DNA of 64,000 nt, taken from positions 1 through 64,000 of the forward strand of contig JAFZOI010000032.1 of the NCBI GenBank assembly GCA_017550645.1, given 5' to 3'. The translations under genes were made by a program, and so were the position numbers. Below the pieces are notes generated by a model, which worked only from the letters and a program-made list of their open reading frames with translations, was not told where the DNA came from and did not search any database. Below are positions 35,009 to 44,070 of this stretch, piece after piece. The DNA is from Oscillospiraceae bacterium (GTDB lineage Bacteria > Bacillota > Clostridia > Oscillospirales > Oscillospiraceae). Positions within the stretch are counted from its first letter, which is position 1; the number at the start of each line of letters is the position of its first letter.

Positions 35009-36199
35009 ATGAGAAGGTTTTTGATCTTAGTTTTCGCCGCGCTCGCAGCCCTGCTGCTGTTCGCGGGCTGCTCCGAGGAGCAGCCCGCCCCGACGCCGAC
35101 GGAGCGCATCGAGGCCGTCCCGCCCACGATGAGCTCGGACGGGCCCGCCGTCCAGCCGACGCCGCCGCCCACTCCCGAACCCACGCCGACGCCGACCCCG
35201 ACGCCGGAGCCGCCGCACGAGCTCTCGCTGCGCGCGGAGGCGTTCCCCATGTACGCCACCCAGACGCGCCACATAACGGCCGACACGGTCCCCGCCGACC
35301 TCGAGGTGACGTGGACCTCCAGCGACGAGTGCGTCGCGACCGTCGAGCAGGACGGCACCGTCCACGGCCTGACGGCGGGAACGGCGATAATAACCGCGTG
35401 GGCGGATAACGGCGACATTTACGACCGCTGCACCGTCACGGTCTCTCTGCCGGAGGACCTGAGCTATCTGCCGCAGAAATATATGTATCAGATCAGGGTC
35501 AACAAGCAGGTCAACGTCGTGACGATCTATACCATAGACGAGGAAGGGGAGTACACCGTCCCCATCAGGACGTTCTACTGCTCGACGGGCTACAAGACCC
35601 CGGAGGGGACCTGCTACGCGGGCTATAAGAAGGTCTGGCACGCCCTGCTCGGCAACTACTGGGGCCAGTATACGACCTATATCGCCGGCAACTTCCTCTT
35701 CCACTCCGTCCCCGCCTTCGCCGAGGCGAAGGACTCGCTGAACATGGAGTACTATAACCTGCTCGGGACGGCCGCCTCCGGCGGCTGCGTCAGGCTGCAG
35801 GTCATAAACGCCAAGTGGATATATGAAAACTGCCCCATAAACACGGTCATAAAGTTCTATTGGGACGAGGACCCCGGCCCTCTCGGCTGGCCGCAGTTCG
35901 TGAAGATGCCGCTCGTCGGCGGCTGGGACCCGACCGATCCCGACCCGGAGAACCCGTGGAATAACGGCGAGCCGGAGATACACGGCGTCAGGGATATCCG
36001 CGCCGCTACGAAGACGACGGCCGACTTCCTCTCCGGCGTGACCGCGACGGACTCTCTCGGGACGGACATAACCGACCTTCTCGAATACGAGGTCACCGAG
36101 ATAGAGGGCGAGACGGGCGTCTATAACGTCCGCTACAGCGTCACCGACGCGTCCTACAAGACCGTTTACAAAAACTGCAAGCTCTATATAGGGAGCTGA
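35009..36199 (+). CDS. L,D-transpeptidase lipoprotein with Big_2 and terminal Ig-like domains
   Basis: 396 residues behind AGAAGGATAAG. Lipobox LFAGC gives the acylated cysteine near residue 21. A threonine/proline linker (TPPPTPEPTPTPTPTPEP) leads to a bacterial Ig-like domain type 2 (residues 73-148: TWTSSDECVATVEQDGTVHGLTAGTAIITAWA). The YkuD catalytic domain spans about 158-275 with HSVP and the active-site motif ASGGCVRL. The last ~70 residues look like an Ig fold (DUF5011-like). It should make 3-3 crosslinks in peptidoglycan at the outer membrane face of the cell membrane. Confidence 0.92.
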   Translation: MRRFLILVFAALAALLLFAGCSEEQPAPTPTERIEAVPPTMSSDGPAVQPTPPPTPEPTPTPTPTPEPPHELSLRAEAFPMYATQTRHITADTVPADLEVTWTSSDECVATVEQDGTVHGLTAGTAIITAWADNGDIYDRCTVTVSLPEDLSYLPQKYMYQIRVNKQVNVVTIYTIDEEGEYTVPIRTFYCSTGYKTPEGTCYAGYKKVWHALLGNYWGQYTTYIAGNFLFHSVPAFAEAKDSLNMEYYNLLGTAASGGCVRLQVINAKWIYENCPINTVIKFYWDEDPGPLGWPQFVKMPLVGGWDPTDPDPENPWNNGEPEIHGVRDIRAATKTTADFLSGVTATDSLGTDITDLLEYEVTEIEGETGVYNVRYSVTDASYKTVYKNCKLYIGS

Positions 36200-36218
36200 A
36201 CGAAAGGGGGAGGACCGC

Positions 36219-37739
36219 TTGACGAGAGTAGTGACCACTCTGGGGCTCGACGGCATCAGAGGCAGCCGCGTCGCGGCTGAATGCGCCATTATGGGCGGGC
36301 TCCCCGCATTTGATATAGTCGGCCTGCCCGACGCCTCCGTGCGCGAGGCGCGCGAGCGCGTCCGCGCCGCGGTCAAGGCCTGCGGAATGAAATTCCCCGT
36401 ATCGCACATAACGGTCAACCTCGCCCCTGCGGACACCCGCAAGGAGGGCACGATATACGACCTGCCGATCCTGCTCGGCATCCTCTCGGCCTCCGAGGCG
36501 ATAAAGCCCCTCCCGGCCGACAGCGCGTTCATCGGCGAGCTCTCGCTGACGGGCGAGCTTCGCGCGATAAAGGGCGCGCTCCCCATGGCGGCCGCCGCCG
36601 CGAGAGAGGGGATTAAGCGCGTCTATCTCCCCGCCGCGAACGCCGCCGAGGCCGCGTTCGCGGGCGGCGTCGAGGCCATACCCATTAAAGATGTCAGCGA
36701 GCTTCTCGCCTGCCTCGCGGGCGAGATCGTGATAGCGCCCGCCGCCGCGCCGGACTACCGCTCGACGGCGGACAGCCTGCCGGACTTCGCCGAGGTCAAG
36801 GGCCACGCCGTCATAAAGCGCGCGCTCGAGGTAGCCGCCGCGGGCAGCCACAACGTGCTTATGATGGGCCCGCCGGGCTCCGGCAAGAGCATGCTCGCCG
36901 CGCGCCTGCCCTCCATCCTGCCCGAGATGAGCAGGGAGGAGGCCCTCGAGGTCACGGAGATACACTCCGTCGCGGGCATAACCAGCGAGCGCGAGCCCAT
37001 AATCTCCGCGCGCCCGTTCCGCGCGCCGCACCACACCATCTCCACCGCCGGACTGACCGGCGGCGGCACGAACCCGCGCCCGGGCGAGATATCCCTCGCG
37101 CACGGGGGCGTGCTGTTTCTCGACGAGTTCCCGGAATTTTCGCGCACGGCGATCGAGGCTCTCCGCCAGCCGGTCGAATCCGGCGTCGTGACCATTTCCC
37201 GCGCCTCCGGCAGCTCCACCTTCCCGAGCCGCTTCATGCTCGTGGCGGCGATGAACCCCTGCCGCTGCGGCTGGTACGGAACGGATAACGACAAGTGCCG
37301 CTGCTCGCCCGCCGACGTGCGGCGCTACCGCTCGCGCGTCTCCGGCCCATTGCTCGACAGGATAGACGTCTTCCTCTGGGTCGAGGCGCTGAGCTACGAG
37401 GACCTGAGCAGATACGGCGAGGGCGAGCCCTCCGCCGTCATCCGCGCGCGCGTCAACGCCGCGAGGGAGATCCAGCGCCGCCGCTTCGAGGGGACGGGGA
37501 TACGCTCCAACTCCGAGATGGATCAGGCCGCCCTGCGCGAATACTGCGCCCTCGACGACGCGGGAAGCGAGCTCATGCGCCGCGCCTACTCCGCGCTCGA
37601 CATGTCGGCCCGCGCCTACGACAGGACGCTCCGCCTCGCCCGCACGATAGCAGACCTCGCGGGCAGCGAGAAAATAGCCGTCGGGCATCTGGCCGAGGCG
37701 ATGAGCTACAGAAATCAGAAGAAAGGGCTGGAGGGCTGA
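36219..37739 (+). CDS. YifB/ComM-family magnesium-chelatase-like AAA+ ATPase
   Basis: 506 residues from TTG, chosen because GGGGGAGG ends 6 bp before it. The N-terminal ChlI-like domain (residues 1-125) includes VNLAPADTRKEG. The AAA+ core has Walker A GPPGSGKSM (about 217), Walker B LFLDEFPEF (about 300) and the zinc-like MNPCRCG-YGT...C-C block (about 345-365). The C-terminal Mg_chelatase_C domain ends the chain. ComM relatives are branch-migration helicases in transformation. It is 1 bp from mnmE. Confidence 0.93.
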   Translation: MTRVVTTLGLDGIRGSRVAAECAIMGGLPAFDIVGLPDASVREARERVRAAVKACGMKFPVSHITVNLAPADTRKEGTIYDLPILLGILSASEAIKPLPADSAFIGELSLTGELRAIKGALPMAAAAAREGIKRVYLPAANAAEAAFAGGVEAIPIKDVSELLACLAGEIVIAPAAAPDYRSTADSLPDFAEVKGHAVIKRALEVAAAGSHNVLMMGPPGSGKSMLAARLPSILPEMSREEALEVTEIHSVAGITSEREPIISARPFRAPHHTISTAGLTGGGTNPRPGEISLAHGGVLFLDEFPEFSRTAIEALRQPVESGVVTISRASGSSTFPSRFMLVAAMNPCRCGWYGTDNDKCRCSPADVRRYRSRVSGPLLDRIDVFLWVEALSYEDLSRYGEGEPSAVIRARVNAAREIQRRRFEGTGIRSNSEMDQAALREYCALDDAGSELMRRAYSALDMSARAYDRTLRLARTIADLAGSEKIAVGHLAEAMSYRNQKKGLEG

Positions 37740-37740
37740 G

Positions 37741-39087
37741 ATGTCGATCGTTGCGGCTGTTGCGACGGGCGGCGTGAAGGCCGCCCTGTCCGTTATAAGG
37801 ATGTCGGGCGAGGGCTGCCATGAGCTCGCGCTCCGGCTTTTCGAGCCCGCCTCCGGGAAGCCCCCGAAGACGGGCCGCGCCTCTTTCGGGACGCTGCGCG
37901 CGCCGGACGGGAGCGCCATAGACACCTGCGTCGCGGTCTTCTCCCGCGCGCCGAAAAGCTATACCGGCGAGGACACCGTCGAGCTCTCCGTCCACGGCTC
38001 CCCGGTCGTGACCGCCGCCGTCCTTCGCGAGCTCTTCGCGCTGGGTGCTAAGCAGGCGGGGCCCGGCGAATTCACACAGCGGGCCTTCCTCAACGGCAAG
38101 ACCGACCTGACCGGAGCCGAGGCCATAGTCGACCTCGTCGACGCGAGGACGGAAAACGCCGCGCGCAACGCCGCCGCCCAGCTCACGGGCGGCCTGCTCG
38201 CGAAGATTAAAGAGATATACGCTGACCTTACGTATCTTCCGGCGCATTTTTCCGCGCTCGTGGACTTTCCCGACGAGGACGTCGAGCCCGCCGACGAGGC
38301 GGCCGTCCTCGAGACGCTCAAAAAGGCCGAGCGGGAGCTCGCCGCTCTCGAGGCCTCGAAGGAGAGGGGCCGCGTCCTGCGCGAAGGCGTCCCCGCCGCG
38401 CTCGCGGGGCGCGTCAACGCGGGCAAATCCTCGCTTCTCAATCTCCTCTGCGGAGCCGACCGCGCCATCGTGACCGACGTCCCCGGGACGACGCGCGACA
38501 CCGTAGAGACCGAGCTCACGCTCGGCGGCGTGCTGCTGCGCCTTTCGGACACCGCCGGCCTGCGCGAGACGGACGACCCCGTGGAAAAGCTCGGCGTCGA
38601 GCGCGCCGAGGCCGCCGCCGCGGGGGCCGAGCTCCTGCTCGCGGTGTTCGACGGGTCCGCGCCCGCCTGCGCCGACGACGAAAGGGTCGCCGCGCTCGCC
38701 GCGCCGCGCCGCGTCGCAGTTATCAACAAGATCGATCTGCCCGCCTCGCCCGAGGCGTACCGCCCCGCGGGGTTCGACGCGGTCGTGCGCGTCTCGGCCA
38801 GGACGGGGGAGGGCGTCGACGAGCTCGCGCGCGCCGTCGCGGAGCTTTTCGGCGGGGCCGAGCCGCCCAACGGCGAGATAATAACCAACCTGCGGCAGGC
38901 CGAGGCCGTCTCCCGCGCCCGCGCCGCCGTCTCCCGCGCCGTCGAGGCCACGGAGGCGGGCGTCACGCCGGACGCCGTCCTGCTCGACGTCGAGGAGGGG
39001 CTCTCCGCGCTCGCGGAGCTGACCGGCGCCTCCGTCCGCGACGACATCGTTGAGCAGATATTCTCGCGCTTTTGCGTGGGGAAATGA
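37741..39087 (+). CDS. mnmE: tRNA uridine-5-carboxymethylaminomethyl GTPase MnmE
   Basis: 448 residues. The N-terminal tetrahydrofolate-binding domain has GEGCHELALRLF and GPGEFTQRAFLNGK. The G domain has G1 GRVNAGKSS (about 220), G2 GTTRD, G3 DTAGLR and G4 NKID. The C-terminus ends FCVGK, the family signature with the catalytic cysteine. With MnmG it modifies U34 of tRNAs. It starts 1 bp after the YifB gene and ends at a terminator. Confidence 0.97.
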   Translation: MSIVAAVATGGVKAALSVIRMSGEGCHELALRLFEPASGKPPKTGRASFGTLRAPDGSAIDTCVAVFSRAPKSYTGEDTVELSVHGSPVVTAAVLRELFALGAKQAGPGEFTQRAFLNGKTDLTGAEAIVDLVDARTENAARNAAAQLTGGLLAKIKEIYADLTYLPAHFSALVDFPDEDVEPADEAAVLETLKKAERELAALEASKERGRVLREGVPAALAGRVNAGKSSLLNLLCGADRAIVTDVPGTTRDTVETELTLGGVLLRLSDTAGLRETDDPVEKLGVERAEAAAAGAELLLAVFDGSAPACADDERVAALAAPRRVAVINKIDLPASPEAYRPAGFDAVVRVSARTGEGVDELARAVAELFGGAEPPNGEIITNLRQAEAVSRARAAVSRAVEATEAGVTPDAVLLDVEEGLSALAELTGASVRDDIVEQIFSRFCVGK

Positions 39088-39093
39088 AAAACG

Positions 39094-39127
39094 CCGCCGT
39101 CCCTGTCGTTCGGGGACGGCGGTTTTG
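39094..39127 (+). terminator. Terminator after mnmE
   Basis: CCGCCGTCCC, TGTCGTTC loop region, GGGACGGCGG, then TTTTG. Preceded by AAAAA. Confidence 0.85.
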
Positions 39128-39234
39128 CATTAATAAGGAACTTTTCCGGCGGCCGCTCTGTCATAATATGAATGGGTTTCCGTCATATTCGGTATAGGAT
39201 ATAACGCCGCGCCGCGGCGAACGGAGGGAAAACG

Positions 39235-40320
39235 ATGAAAAGAAAGAGCCGCGCTCTCGCGCTCGTCCTGTGCGCCGCCGTCATGCTCGGCGCTCTCGCG
39301 ACCGGAGCTTTCGCCGCCGGGAGCGGCAGCTTCACGAAGATAAACGACTTTACCGAGGGCGCCTTCGCCGACGTCGGGCCGGACGACTGGTATTTTGACA
39401 ACGTCAAGTCCGCCTACGAGTTCGGCCTGATGAAGGGCGTCGGCGACGGCGCGTTCGATCCGGGCGGAGAGCTCTCCGTCGCGGAGGCGATGACCATCGC
39501 CGCCCGCCTGCACTCCATTTACACGACGGGCGAAGAGAGCTTCGAGCAGGGCTCGCCGTGGTATCAGACCTACGTGGACTACGACGTGGAGCACGGGATA
39601 ATTTCCGCCGAGCATCCCGACTGCGAAAAGACTGCCACGCGCGCCGAATTCGCCGTCATCCTCGCCGGCGCGCTGCCCGACGAAGCGCTGACGGAGATAA
39701 ACTCCGTCGCGGCGGGCGCCATACCCGACGTAAAGACGGAAGACGAATTCGCCGGGGCCGTTTATAAGCTATATCGCGCCGGCGTGCTGACCGGCGACGG
39801 GAGCGGAGCGTTCTCTCCGGAGAGCAATATACTGCGCTGCGAGGTCGCCGCCGTCGTCTCGCGCATGGCCGACCCCGCCCTGCGCAGGGAGGTGGAGCTC
39901 GGCGACGCCCGTCAGGACGCCGCGATAGCCTCCTCGCTCAGGGAAAAATACCGCAGCGACGAGCCCGACGGACTTTTGCACATCCAGAGCTTCGTCCTTC
40001 TCGGCGAGGGCGAGACGGACGGAGCCGAGAAGGTCGTGTTCCTCCTCGTCTATCACGCGGAGTACGCCATGAGCGGCGGGCCGAAAGCGGTATCGGACGG
40101 CTTCGTGCCGACCGCCCTGACGTTTGAGGTCGGCGCGGACGGCAAATATGCCTTGAAGGATTACTGGACGCCGGGCGGCGCCGATATCGAGAGCGAGGTC
40201 CGCGCGAGATTCCCCGCCTTCGCGGCGGACAAGGCGCTGAGCGTCGAGAGCTACGCCGAAGCCCTTAAAGCGGACGCTCTTGCGCGGGCGACCGCCTATT
40301 CGGAGAGCCTGCAGGGCTGA
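39235..40320 (+). CDS. S-layer homology domain exported protein
   Basis: 361 residues behind GGAGGG. A Sec signal peptide is clear (KRKSRALALVL...GALATGAFAA, cleavage near residue 25). Two to three SLH repeats follow (FADVGPDDWYFDNVKSAYEFGLMKGVGDGAFDPG; SVAAGAIPDVKTEDEFAGAVYKLYRAGVLTGDGSGAFSPE in outline), each with the GxGDG-F-P turn. SLH domains bind pyruvylated secondary wall polymers. The C-terminal 130 residues form an unrecognised domain. It is a single-gene unit between two terminators. Confidence 0.9.
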   Translation: MKRKSRALALVLCAAVMLGALATGAFAAGSGSFTKINDFTEGAFADVGPDDWYFDNVKSAYEFGLMKGVGDGAFDPGGELSVAEAMTIAARLHSIYTTGEESFEQGSPWYQTYVDYDVEHGIISAEHPDCEKTATRAEFAVILAGALPDEALTEINSVAAGAIPDVKTEDEFAGAVYKLYRAGVLTGDGSGAFSPESNILRCEVAAVVSRMADPALRREVELGDARQDAAIASSLREKYRSDEPDGLLHIQSFVLLGEGETDGAEKVVFLLVYHAEYAMSGGPKAVSDGFVPTALTFEVGADGKYALKDYWTPGGADIESEVRARFPAFAADKALSVESYAEALKADALARATAYSESLQG

Positions 40321-40330
40321 ATACAGATAA

Positions 40331-40360
40331 AAAATCCCCGGCCGGAGCCGGGGATTTTTT
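40331..40360. terminator. Bidirectional terminator between the SLH gene and the zinc-ribbon membrane gene
   Basis: AAAATCCCCGGC, CGGA, GCCGGGGATTTT, then TT. Self-complementary ends give a T-run on both strands, so it can stop both convergent genes. Confidence 0.92.
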
Positions 40361-40372
40361 GTTGCTCAAAAC

Positions 40373-40837
40373 TCAGTCCTTGAGGACCTTGATCTTGCCG
40401 ATGATGGGGAGCTCCTTCTCGACGCCGCGGGCGGCGTTGATGATGCCCATGATGATGCAGACGATGCTGAACACGTACACGACGGCGGCGCAGAGCCAGC
40501 CGAGGAACGGGATGATGCAGACTATCGCGGCCGCTATCATGAGGAGCAGCAGGACGATGCCCTGATTGATGTGGAAGCGGACGAAGGAAACGTCCTTCTT
40601 GAGGATGCAGGGGAAGAAGATCATAGTGCCGAGATAGCACAGAACGGCCATCCAGCGATTATCGGCGACTTCGGGCGGAAGCTCTCTCTTGGGCTTCGGG
40701 GCGGGAGCGGCCTTTACCGGAGCGGGCTGAACGGGCTGCTGCGGCTGCTGCTGCGGAGCGCCGAGCTGATTGCCGCACTTGGAGCAGAACATCGCGCCTT
40801 CGGGGAGCTGATTGCCGCACTTGGGACAGAAAGCCAT
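40373..40837 (-). CDS. Zinc-ribbon membrane protein, DUF4870-like
   Basis: 154 residues behind AAAGGAGG. An N-terminal zinc ribbon (CPKCGNQLPEGAMFCSKCGNQ, residues 5-25 in outline) is followed by a glutamine/proline/alanine linker. A membrane domain with three to four helices (about residues 60-145) matches the DUF4870 pattern: WMAVLCYLGTMIFF and FHINQGIVLLLL. Function is unknown. It is a different protein from the zinc-ribbon one near 6.4-6.8 kb. Confidence 0.8.
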   Translation of the reverse strand: MAFCPKCGNQLPEGAMFCSKCGNQLGAPQQQPQQPVQPAPVKAAPAPKPKRELPPEVADNRWMAVLCYLGTMIFFPCILKKDVSFVRFHINQGIVLLLLMIAAAIVCIIPFLGWLCAAVVYVFSIVCIIMGIINAARGVEKELPIIGKIKVLKD

Positions 40838-40907
40838 AGTTATCCTCCTTTTTTAGTTTGCTGAGGTCTTTTCCTTATAATATCGCAATTTGAAAAAATA
40901 AACAAGA

Positions 40908-40933
40908 GGCGCGGGAAAGATTTTTCCCGCGCC
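40908..40933 (-). terminator. Terminator of the DUF169 pair (minus strand)
   Basis: GGCGCGGGAAA, loop, TTTCCCGCGCC. On the minus strand it is followed by TCTTGTTTATTTTTT. Confidence 0.85.
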
Positions 40934-40975
40934 CCATGCGCTCAAAGATCGCAGTCCTTCCGAAACAGCCCTGCC

Positions 40976-41800
40976 TCAGCGCCTGCCGGGGATCTCCCAG
41001 AGGGGGCCGCCGGAGGTCAGGCCCCATTTTTTGAACATGTTGTCGTAAAAAAGCGGGCGGGGATAGTCCGGGCGCAGGTCGTAAGCGAGCTGGCGCAGGC
41101 CGAAGCCCCTGTCGCTGAGGGTCCTCGCGGCCTCGGCGAGGACTTCGAGCCTGTCGGCGGAGAGCGTGAATATCATCTCGTTCTCGCCGCAGAGGCCGCG
41201 CTCGAATTCGCCCGCGTCGGGGATGGAGACGTTGTAGGGCATCGTCCCGTTGAGCACGGGCACGAGCGCCGCGCCGCAGGAATCGCAGGTGTCGAACGAG
41301 GAGCGGGTTATCTCCGCCGACTCGTATTTCGACGCCATCAGAAGCTGCCGGAGCTGCGACGGCTCGCAGTATATCATGACCGCCTCGGGGACGAAGGCGC
41401 AGTCCGCCAGCGGCGCGATGACCATGCCCTCGCGGGCCTTTTCCTCGTCTATGTAGGGGTATTCGCGGCTGAAATGGCGGTAGCCCGCCTCGCGGTCGCG
41501 TATGAAATAGGTCGCGGAGAGGGTGCGGACGTCCTCCTCGGAAAGCGGGCCCTGCCGGAAATTGATGACCGGCCAGAGGCACCAGTGGTCCTCCGGGAAC
41601 ATTGCCAGCGCGTTGCGCGTGCGCCGGACGTACGAGAGCGCCTGACACAGAGCGTAATGCTCGCCCTTTTCGGAGGGCAGGCGGCAGCCCTCGGGTATCT
41701 CGTCCCTGCCTATGAGCCTTATCGCGAGCGGGGCGGTCTTGAGAAGAAAGAGCTTTTCCAGCTCCGCGCCGAGTTCGTGCGCGCGTTCGATAGTGAGCAT
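40976..41800 (-). CDS. DUF169 family protein, copy B
   Basis: 274 residues behind AGGAGG. It begins with a helix (TIERAHELGAELEKLFLL) and has the DUF169 blocks LAIRLIG, CQALSYVRRTR, DHWCLWPVI and VIMIYC/VMIYCEPSQLRQL. Conserved cysteines (CQA, HWC, CDSCG, LCGEN) suggest a metal or cofactor site, though none is established. About 45% similar by eye to its neighbour upstream on the minus strand (41862-42677), the same C-terminal FYD/EDNMFKKWGL-type block ending both. A cytoplasmic protein of unknown role. Confidence 0.85.
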   Translation of the reverse strand: MLTIERAHELGAELEKLFLLKTAPLAIRLIGRDEIPEGCRLPSEKGEHYALCQALSYVRRTRNALAMFPEDHWCLWPVINFRQGPLSEEDVRTLSATYFIRDREAGYRHFSREYPYIDEEKAREGMVIAPLADCAFVPEAVMIYCEPSQLRQLLMASKYESAEITRSSFDTCDSCGAALVPVLNGTMPYNVSIPDAGEFERGLCGENEMIFTLSADRLEVLAEAARTLSDRGFGLRQLAYDLRPDYPRPLFYDNMFKKWGLTSGGPLWEIPGRR

Positions 41801-41833
41801 ACGGGATTCCTCCTTTTCGAATTAAAACAGACA

Positions 41834-41851
41834 GGCTCCCTCGCGGGAGCC
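41834..41851 (-). terminator. Hairpin between the two DUF169 genes
   Basis: GGCTCCC, GCGA, GGGAGCC on the minus strand, then TGTCTGTTTTAA. It would let each DUF169 gene be a separate or partially attenuated unit. Confidence 0.75.
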
Positions 41852-41861
41852 TTTGTCTTTA

Positions 41862-42677
41862 TTATTTCTTGCCGCGCTTCCAGACCGGACCGGAGGCGAG
41901 GCCCCATTTTTTGAACATGTCCTCGTAAAACGGCGGGCGCGGGAAGTTCATGCTCATTTCCTTCTTGAACCCGCGATAGCTCATGCCTATCTTATCGAAG
42001 TGGCGCAGAGCCTCGACGAGCTCCTCGAGCCTCCCGGCGCGGAACGTGAACATGACCTCGTTTTCGTCCGTGAGGCCGCGCTCGTATTCGCCGGGGTCGG
42101 GGAAGGTGACGTTGAAATCCAGCCCGTTGAGGACGGGGATCGTCGAATGCACGCAGGAATCGACGGGGTCGAGCGTCACGGGGAGCATGTCGCCGGTGAC
42201 GTACTTGGCCGCCATCAGAAAGCTGCGCATCTGGGCGGGGCTGCAGTAGACGCAGACGAGGTCGGGGACGAAGGTCGCGCCGGACAGCGGGGCGATCGAG
42301 AAGCCTATCGGGGCCTCGCCCTCGAGCATCGGGTACTCCTCGCGCAGGAACTTTACCCCGCGCTGCGGGTCCTTCATGAAGAACTTGGTCCCCATGAACT
42401 CATAGTCCTCCTCCTCGAGGGGGCACATCTTATAAGAGACGAGCGGCCAGACGCACCAGTGGTCGTCCTTGAGCATCGTATAGGCCTTTCGCTCGCGGCG
42501 CACCAGCGCGAAGGCCTGACACATGGCGAGGCGGTCGCCCTCGTCGTCGAAGGGGCGCTTCGTCCCCTCCGGTATCTCGTCCTCGGACCAGATGAGCTTG
42601 AGCGCGATGGGGGCGTAGCGCAGGATGAGGCGCTGCTCCATCTCGGCTCCCAGAGCGTTGACGTTTTCGACTGTCAT
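41862..42677 (-). CDS. DUF169 family protein, copy A
   Basis: 271 residues with AAAGGAG upstream of the ATG. Blocks shared with copy B: helix NALGAEMEQRLILRYAPIALKLI, CQAFALVRRERKAY, DDHWCVWPLVSYK, VCVYCSPAQMRSFLMAAKY, DSCVHSTIPVLNG and FYEDMFKKWGL near the end. The second cysteine of the CDSCG pair in copy B is replaced (DSCVHS), so the two copies may differ in ligand binding. Unknown function. Confidence 0.85.
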   Translation of the reverse strand: MTVENVNALGAEMEQRLILRYAPIALKLIWSEDEIPEGTKRPFDDEGDRLAMCQAFALVRRERKAYTMLKDDHWCVWPLVSYKMCPLEEEDYEFMGTKFFMKDPQRGVKFLREEYPMLEGEAPIGFSIAPLSGATFVPDLVCVYCSPAQMRSFLMAAKYVTGDMLPVTLDPVDSCVHSTIPVLNGLDFNVTFPDPGEYERGLTDENEVMFTFRAGRLEELVEALRHFDKIGMSYRGFKKEMSMNFPRPPFYEDMFKKWGLASGPVWKRGKK

Positions 42678-42697
42678 GGCGTGCTCCTTTCAGAGGC

Positions 42698-43609
42698 TCA
42701 GAGCCTTCGCAGCTTGGCGAGGACGGCCTCAAAGTAGTCCGGCAGGGGGGAGGTGAGCGTAATGCGCTCGCCCGTCGCGGGGTGGGTAAAGGAAAGCTCC
42801 CGCGCGTGAAGGCATTGGCTCGTCAGCCCGAAGCCCTCGCGCGCGCCGCCGTATACGGCGTCGCCGAGGACGGGGTGGCCTATGTGCGCGGCGTGGACGC
42901 GTATCTGATGCGTGCGGCCCGTTTCGAGCACGCAGCGCAGGTGCGCGTAGCCGGGGAATTCCTCGAGCGTAAAAAAATGCGTGACGGCCGGGCGGGAATT
43001 TTTCTCCGTGACGGCCATCTTCTTGCGGTCGGAGGGGCTGCGCCCTATCGGGGCGGAGACGGTCAGATCCGGGGAGCGCAGGTGTCCTATGACGACGGCC
43101 TCATACTTGCGGCTGAGCGTCCTGTCCGCGAGCTGGGCCGAGAGGCTCAGATGCGCGCGGTCGTTCTTGGCGGCAATTATGAGGCCGGAGGTGTCCATAT
43201 CGAGGCGGTGCACGACGCCGGGGCGCAGTTCGCCGCCGACGCCGGACAGACTGCTCCCGCAATGGTGGAGCAGGGCGTTGACGAGCGTGTCGTCCGCGTG
43301 CCCGGGCGCGGGGTGCACGACGAGGCCCTTGGGCTTGTTGACGACGATGACGTCCGCGTCCTCAAAGACGACGTCGAGCGGGATGTCTTTCGGCTCCGGC
43401 TTCGCGGGCGCGGGCTCGGGCGGCGTGAAGTCTATCTCCTCGCCCTCGGCGAGGACGCGGTTTTTCTTCAAAACGGCCCCGTCCGGCGAGCGGGCGAAGC
43501 CCTTTTCCACGAGCGCGGCCGCGGCGCTGCGCGTGGGGGCGGCCCCCACGGCGGCGAGGAATGCGTCAAGGCGCGTCCCGGCGCGCTCCGCGTCGACCGT
43601 CAGCTTCAT
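42698..43609 (-). CDS. Ribosomal large subunit pseudouridine synthase, RluD family
   Basis: 303 residues from MKLTVDAERAGTRLD; a longer upstream frame lies within lspA and is rejected. An S4 RNA-binding domain (residues 1-60) precedes the catalytic domain with the signature HRLDMDTSGLIIAAKND, whose aspartate is the nucleophile. The C-terminal GRTHQIRVHAAHIGHPVLGD block is complete. It isomerises uridine in 23S rRNA. The start overlaps the lspA stop by 4 bp. Confidence 0.93.
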   Translation of the reverse strand: MKLTVDAERAGTRLDAFLAAVGAAPTRSAAAALVEKGFARSPDGAVLKKNRVLAEGEEIDFTPPEPAPAKPEPKDIPLDVVFEDADVIVVNKPKGLVVHPAPGHADDTLVNALLHHCGSSLSGVGGELRPGVVHRLDMDTSGLIIAAKNDRAHLSLSAQLADRTLSRKYEAVVIGHLRSPDLTVSAPIGRSPSDRKKMAVTEKNSRPAVTHFFTLEEFPGYAHLRCVLETGRTHQIRVHAAHIGHPVLGDAVYGGAREGFGLTSQCLHARELSFTHPATGERITLTSPLPDYFEAVLAKLRRL

Positions 43610-44070
43610 CTTTTCAGCCTCGCATCGGAAAACGACTTGCCGAAGATGAGGCATACGCAGAAGAGTATGCCGCCGACGGTTATGAAGATATCCGCGATAT
43701 TGAAGATGGCGAAGTTGATGAAATCCGTCCTGAACATGTCCACGACGTAGCCGAGCGTCAGCCTGTCGACCGCGTTGCCCACGGCTCCGCCGAGGACCAT
43801 GCCCGCGCAGAGCCTGGGGAGGACGCCGGGGATCCTGTCGGTCAGCAGCGCCCATATTACGACGAGGACGAAGACGCCCGTCAGTATCAAAATGGGCACG
43901 CGGAGCGACGCGAACAGCGAAAACGCCGCCGCGTAGTTGTGGTGGTTGGTGAGGGACATTATGCCGGGCAGGAGGGCGCGCTCCCCGTATTCGGGGACGT
44001 TCGAGACGATCCAGCCCTTCAGCAGTCCGTCCGCGGCGACGATGAGCGCGGCTACGACGACGTAGATCAT
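43606..44070 (-). CDS. lspA: Lipoprotein signal peptidase (signal peptidase II)
   Basis: 154 residues, four membrane helices. Both catalytic aspartate motifs are present: GNAVDRL (about residue 100) and FNIADIFI (about 122). It cleaves prolipoproteins such as those encoded at 5529 and 35009. It sits between ileS and rluD, overlapping both by 4 bp, the usual Firmicutes order. One odd point: DGLLKGWI replaces the DQxxK block found in many homologues. Confidence 0.93.
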   Translation of the reverse strand: MIYVVVAALIVAADGLLKGWIVSNVPEYGERALLPGIMSLTNHHNYAAAFSLFASLRVPILILTGVFVLVVIWALLTDRIPGVLPRLCAGMVLGGAVGNAVDRLTLGYVVDMFRTDFINFAIFNIADIFITVGGILFCVCLIFGKSFSDARLKR

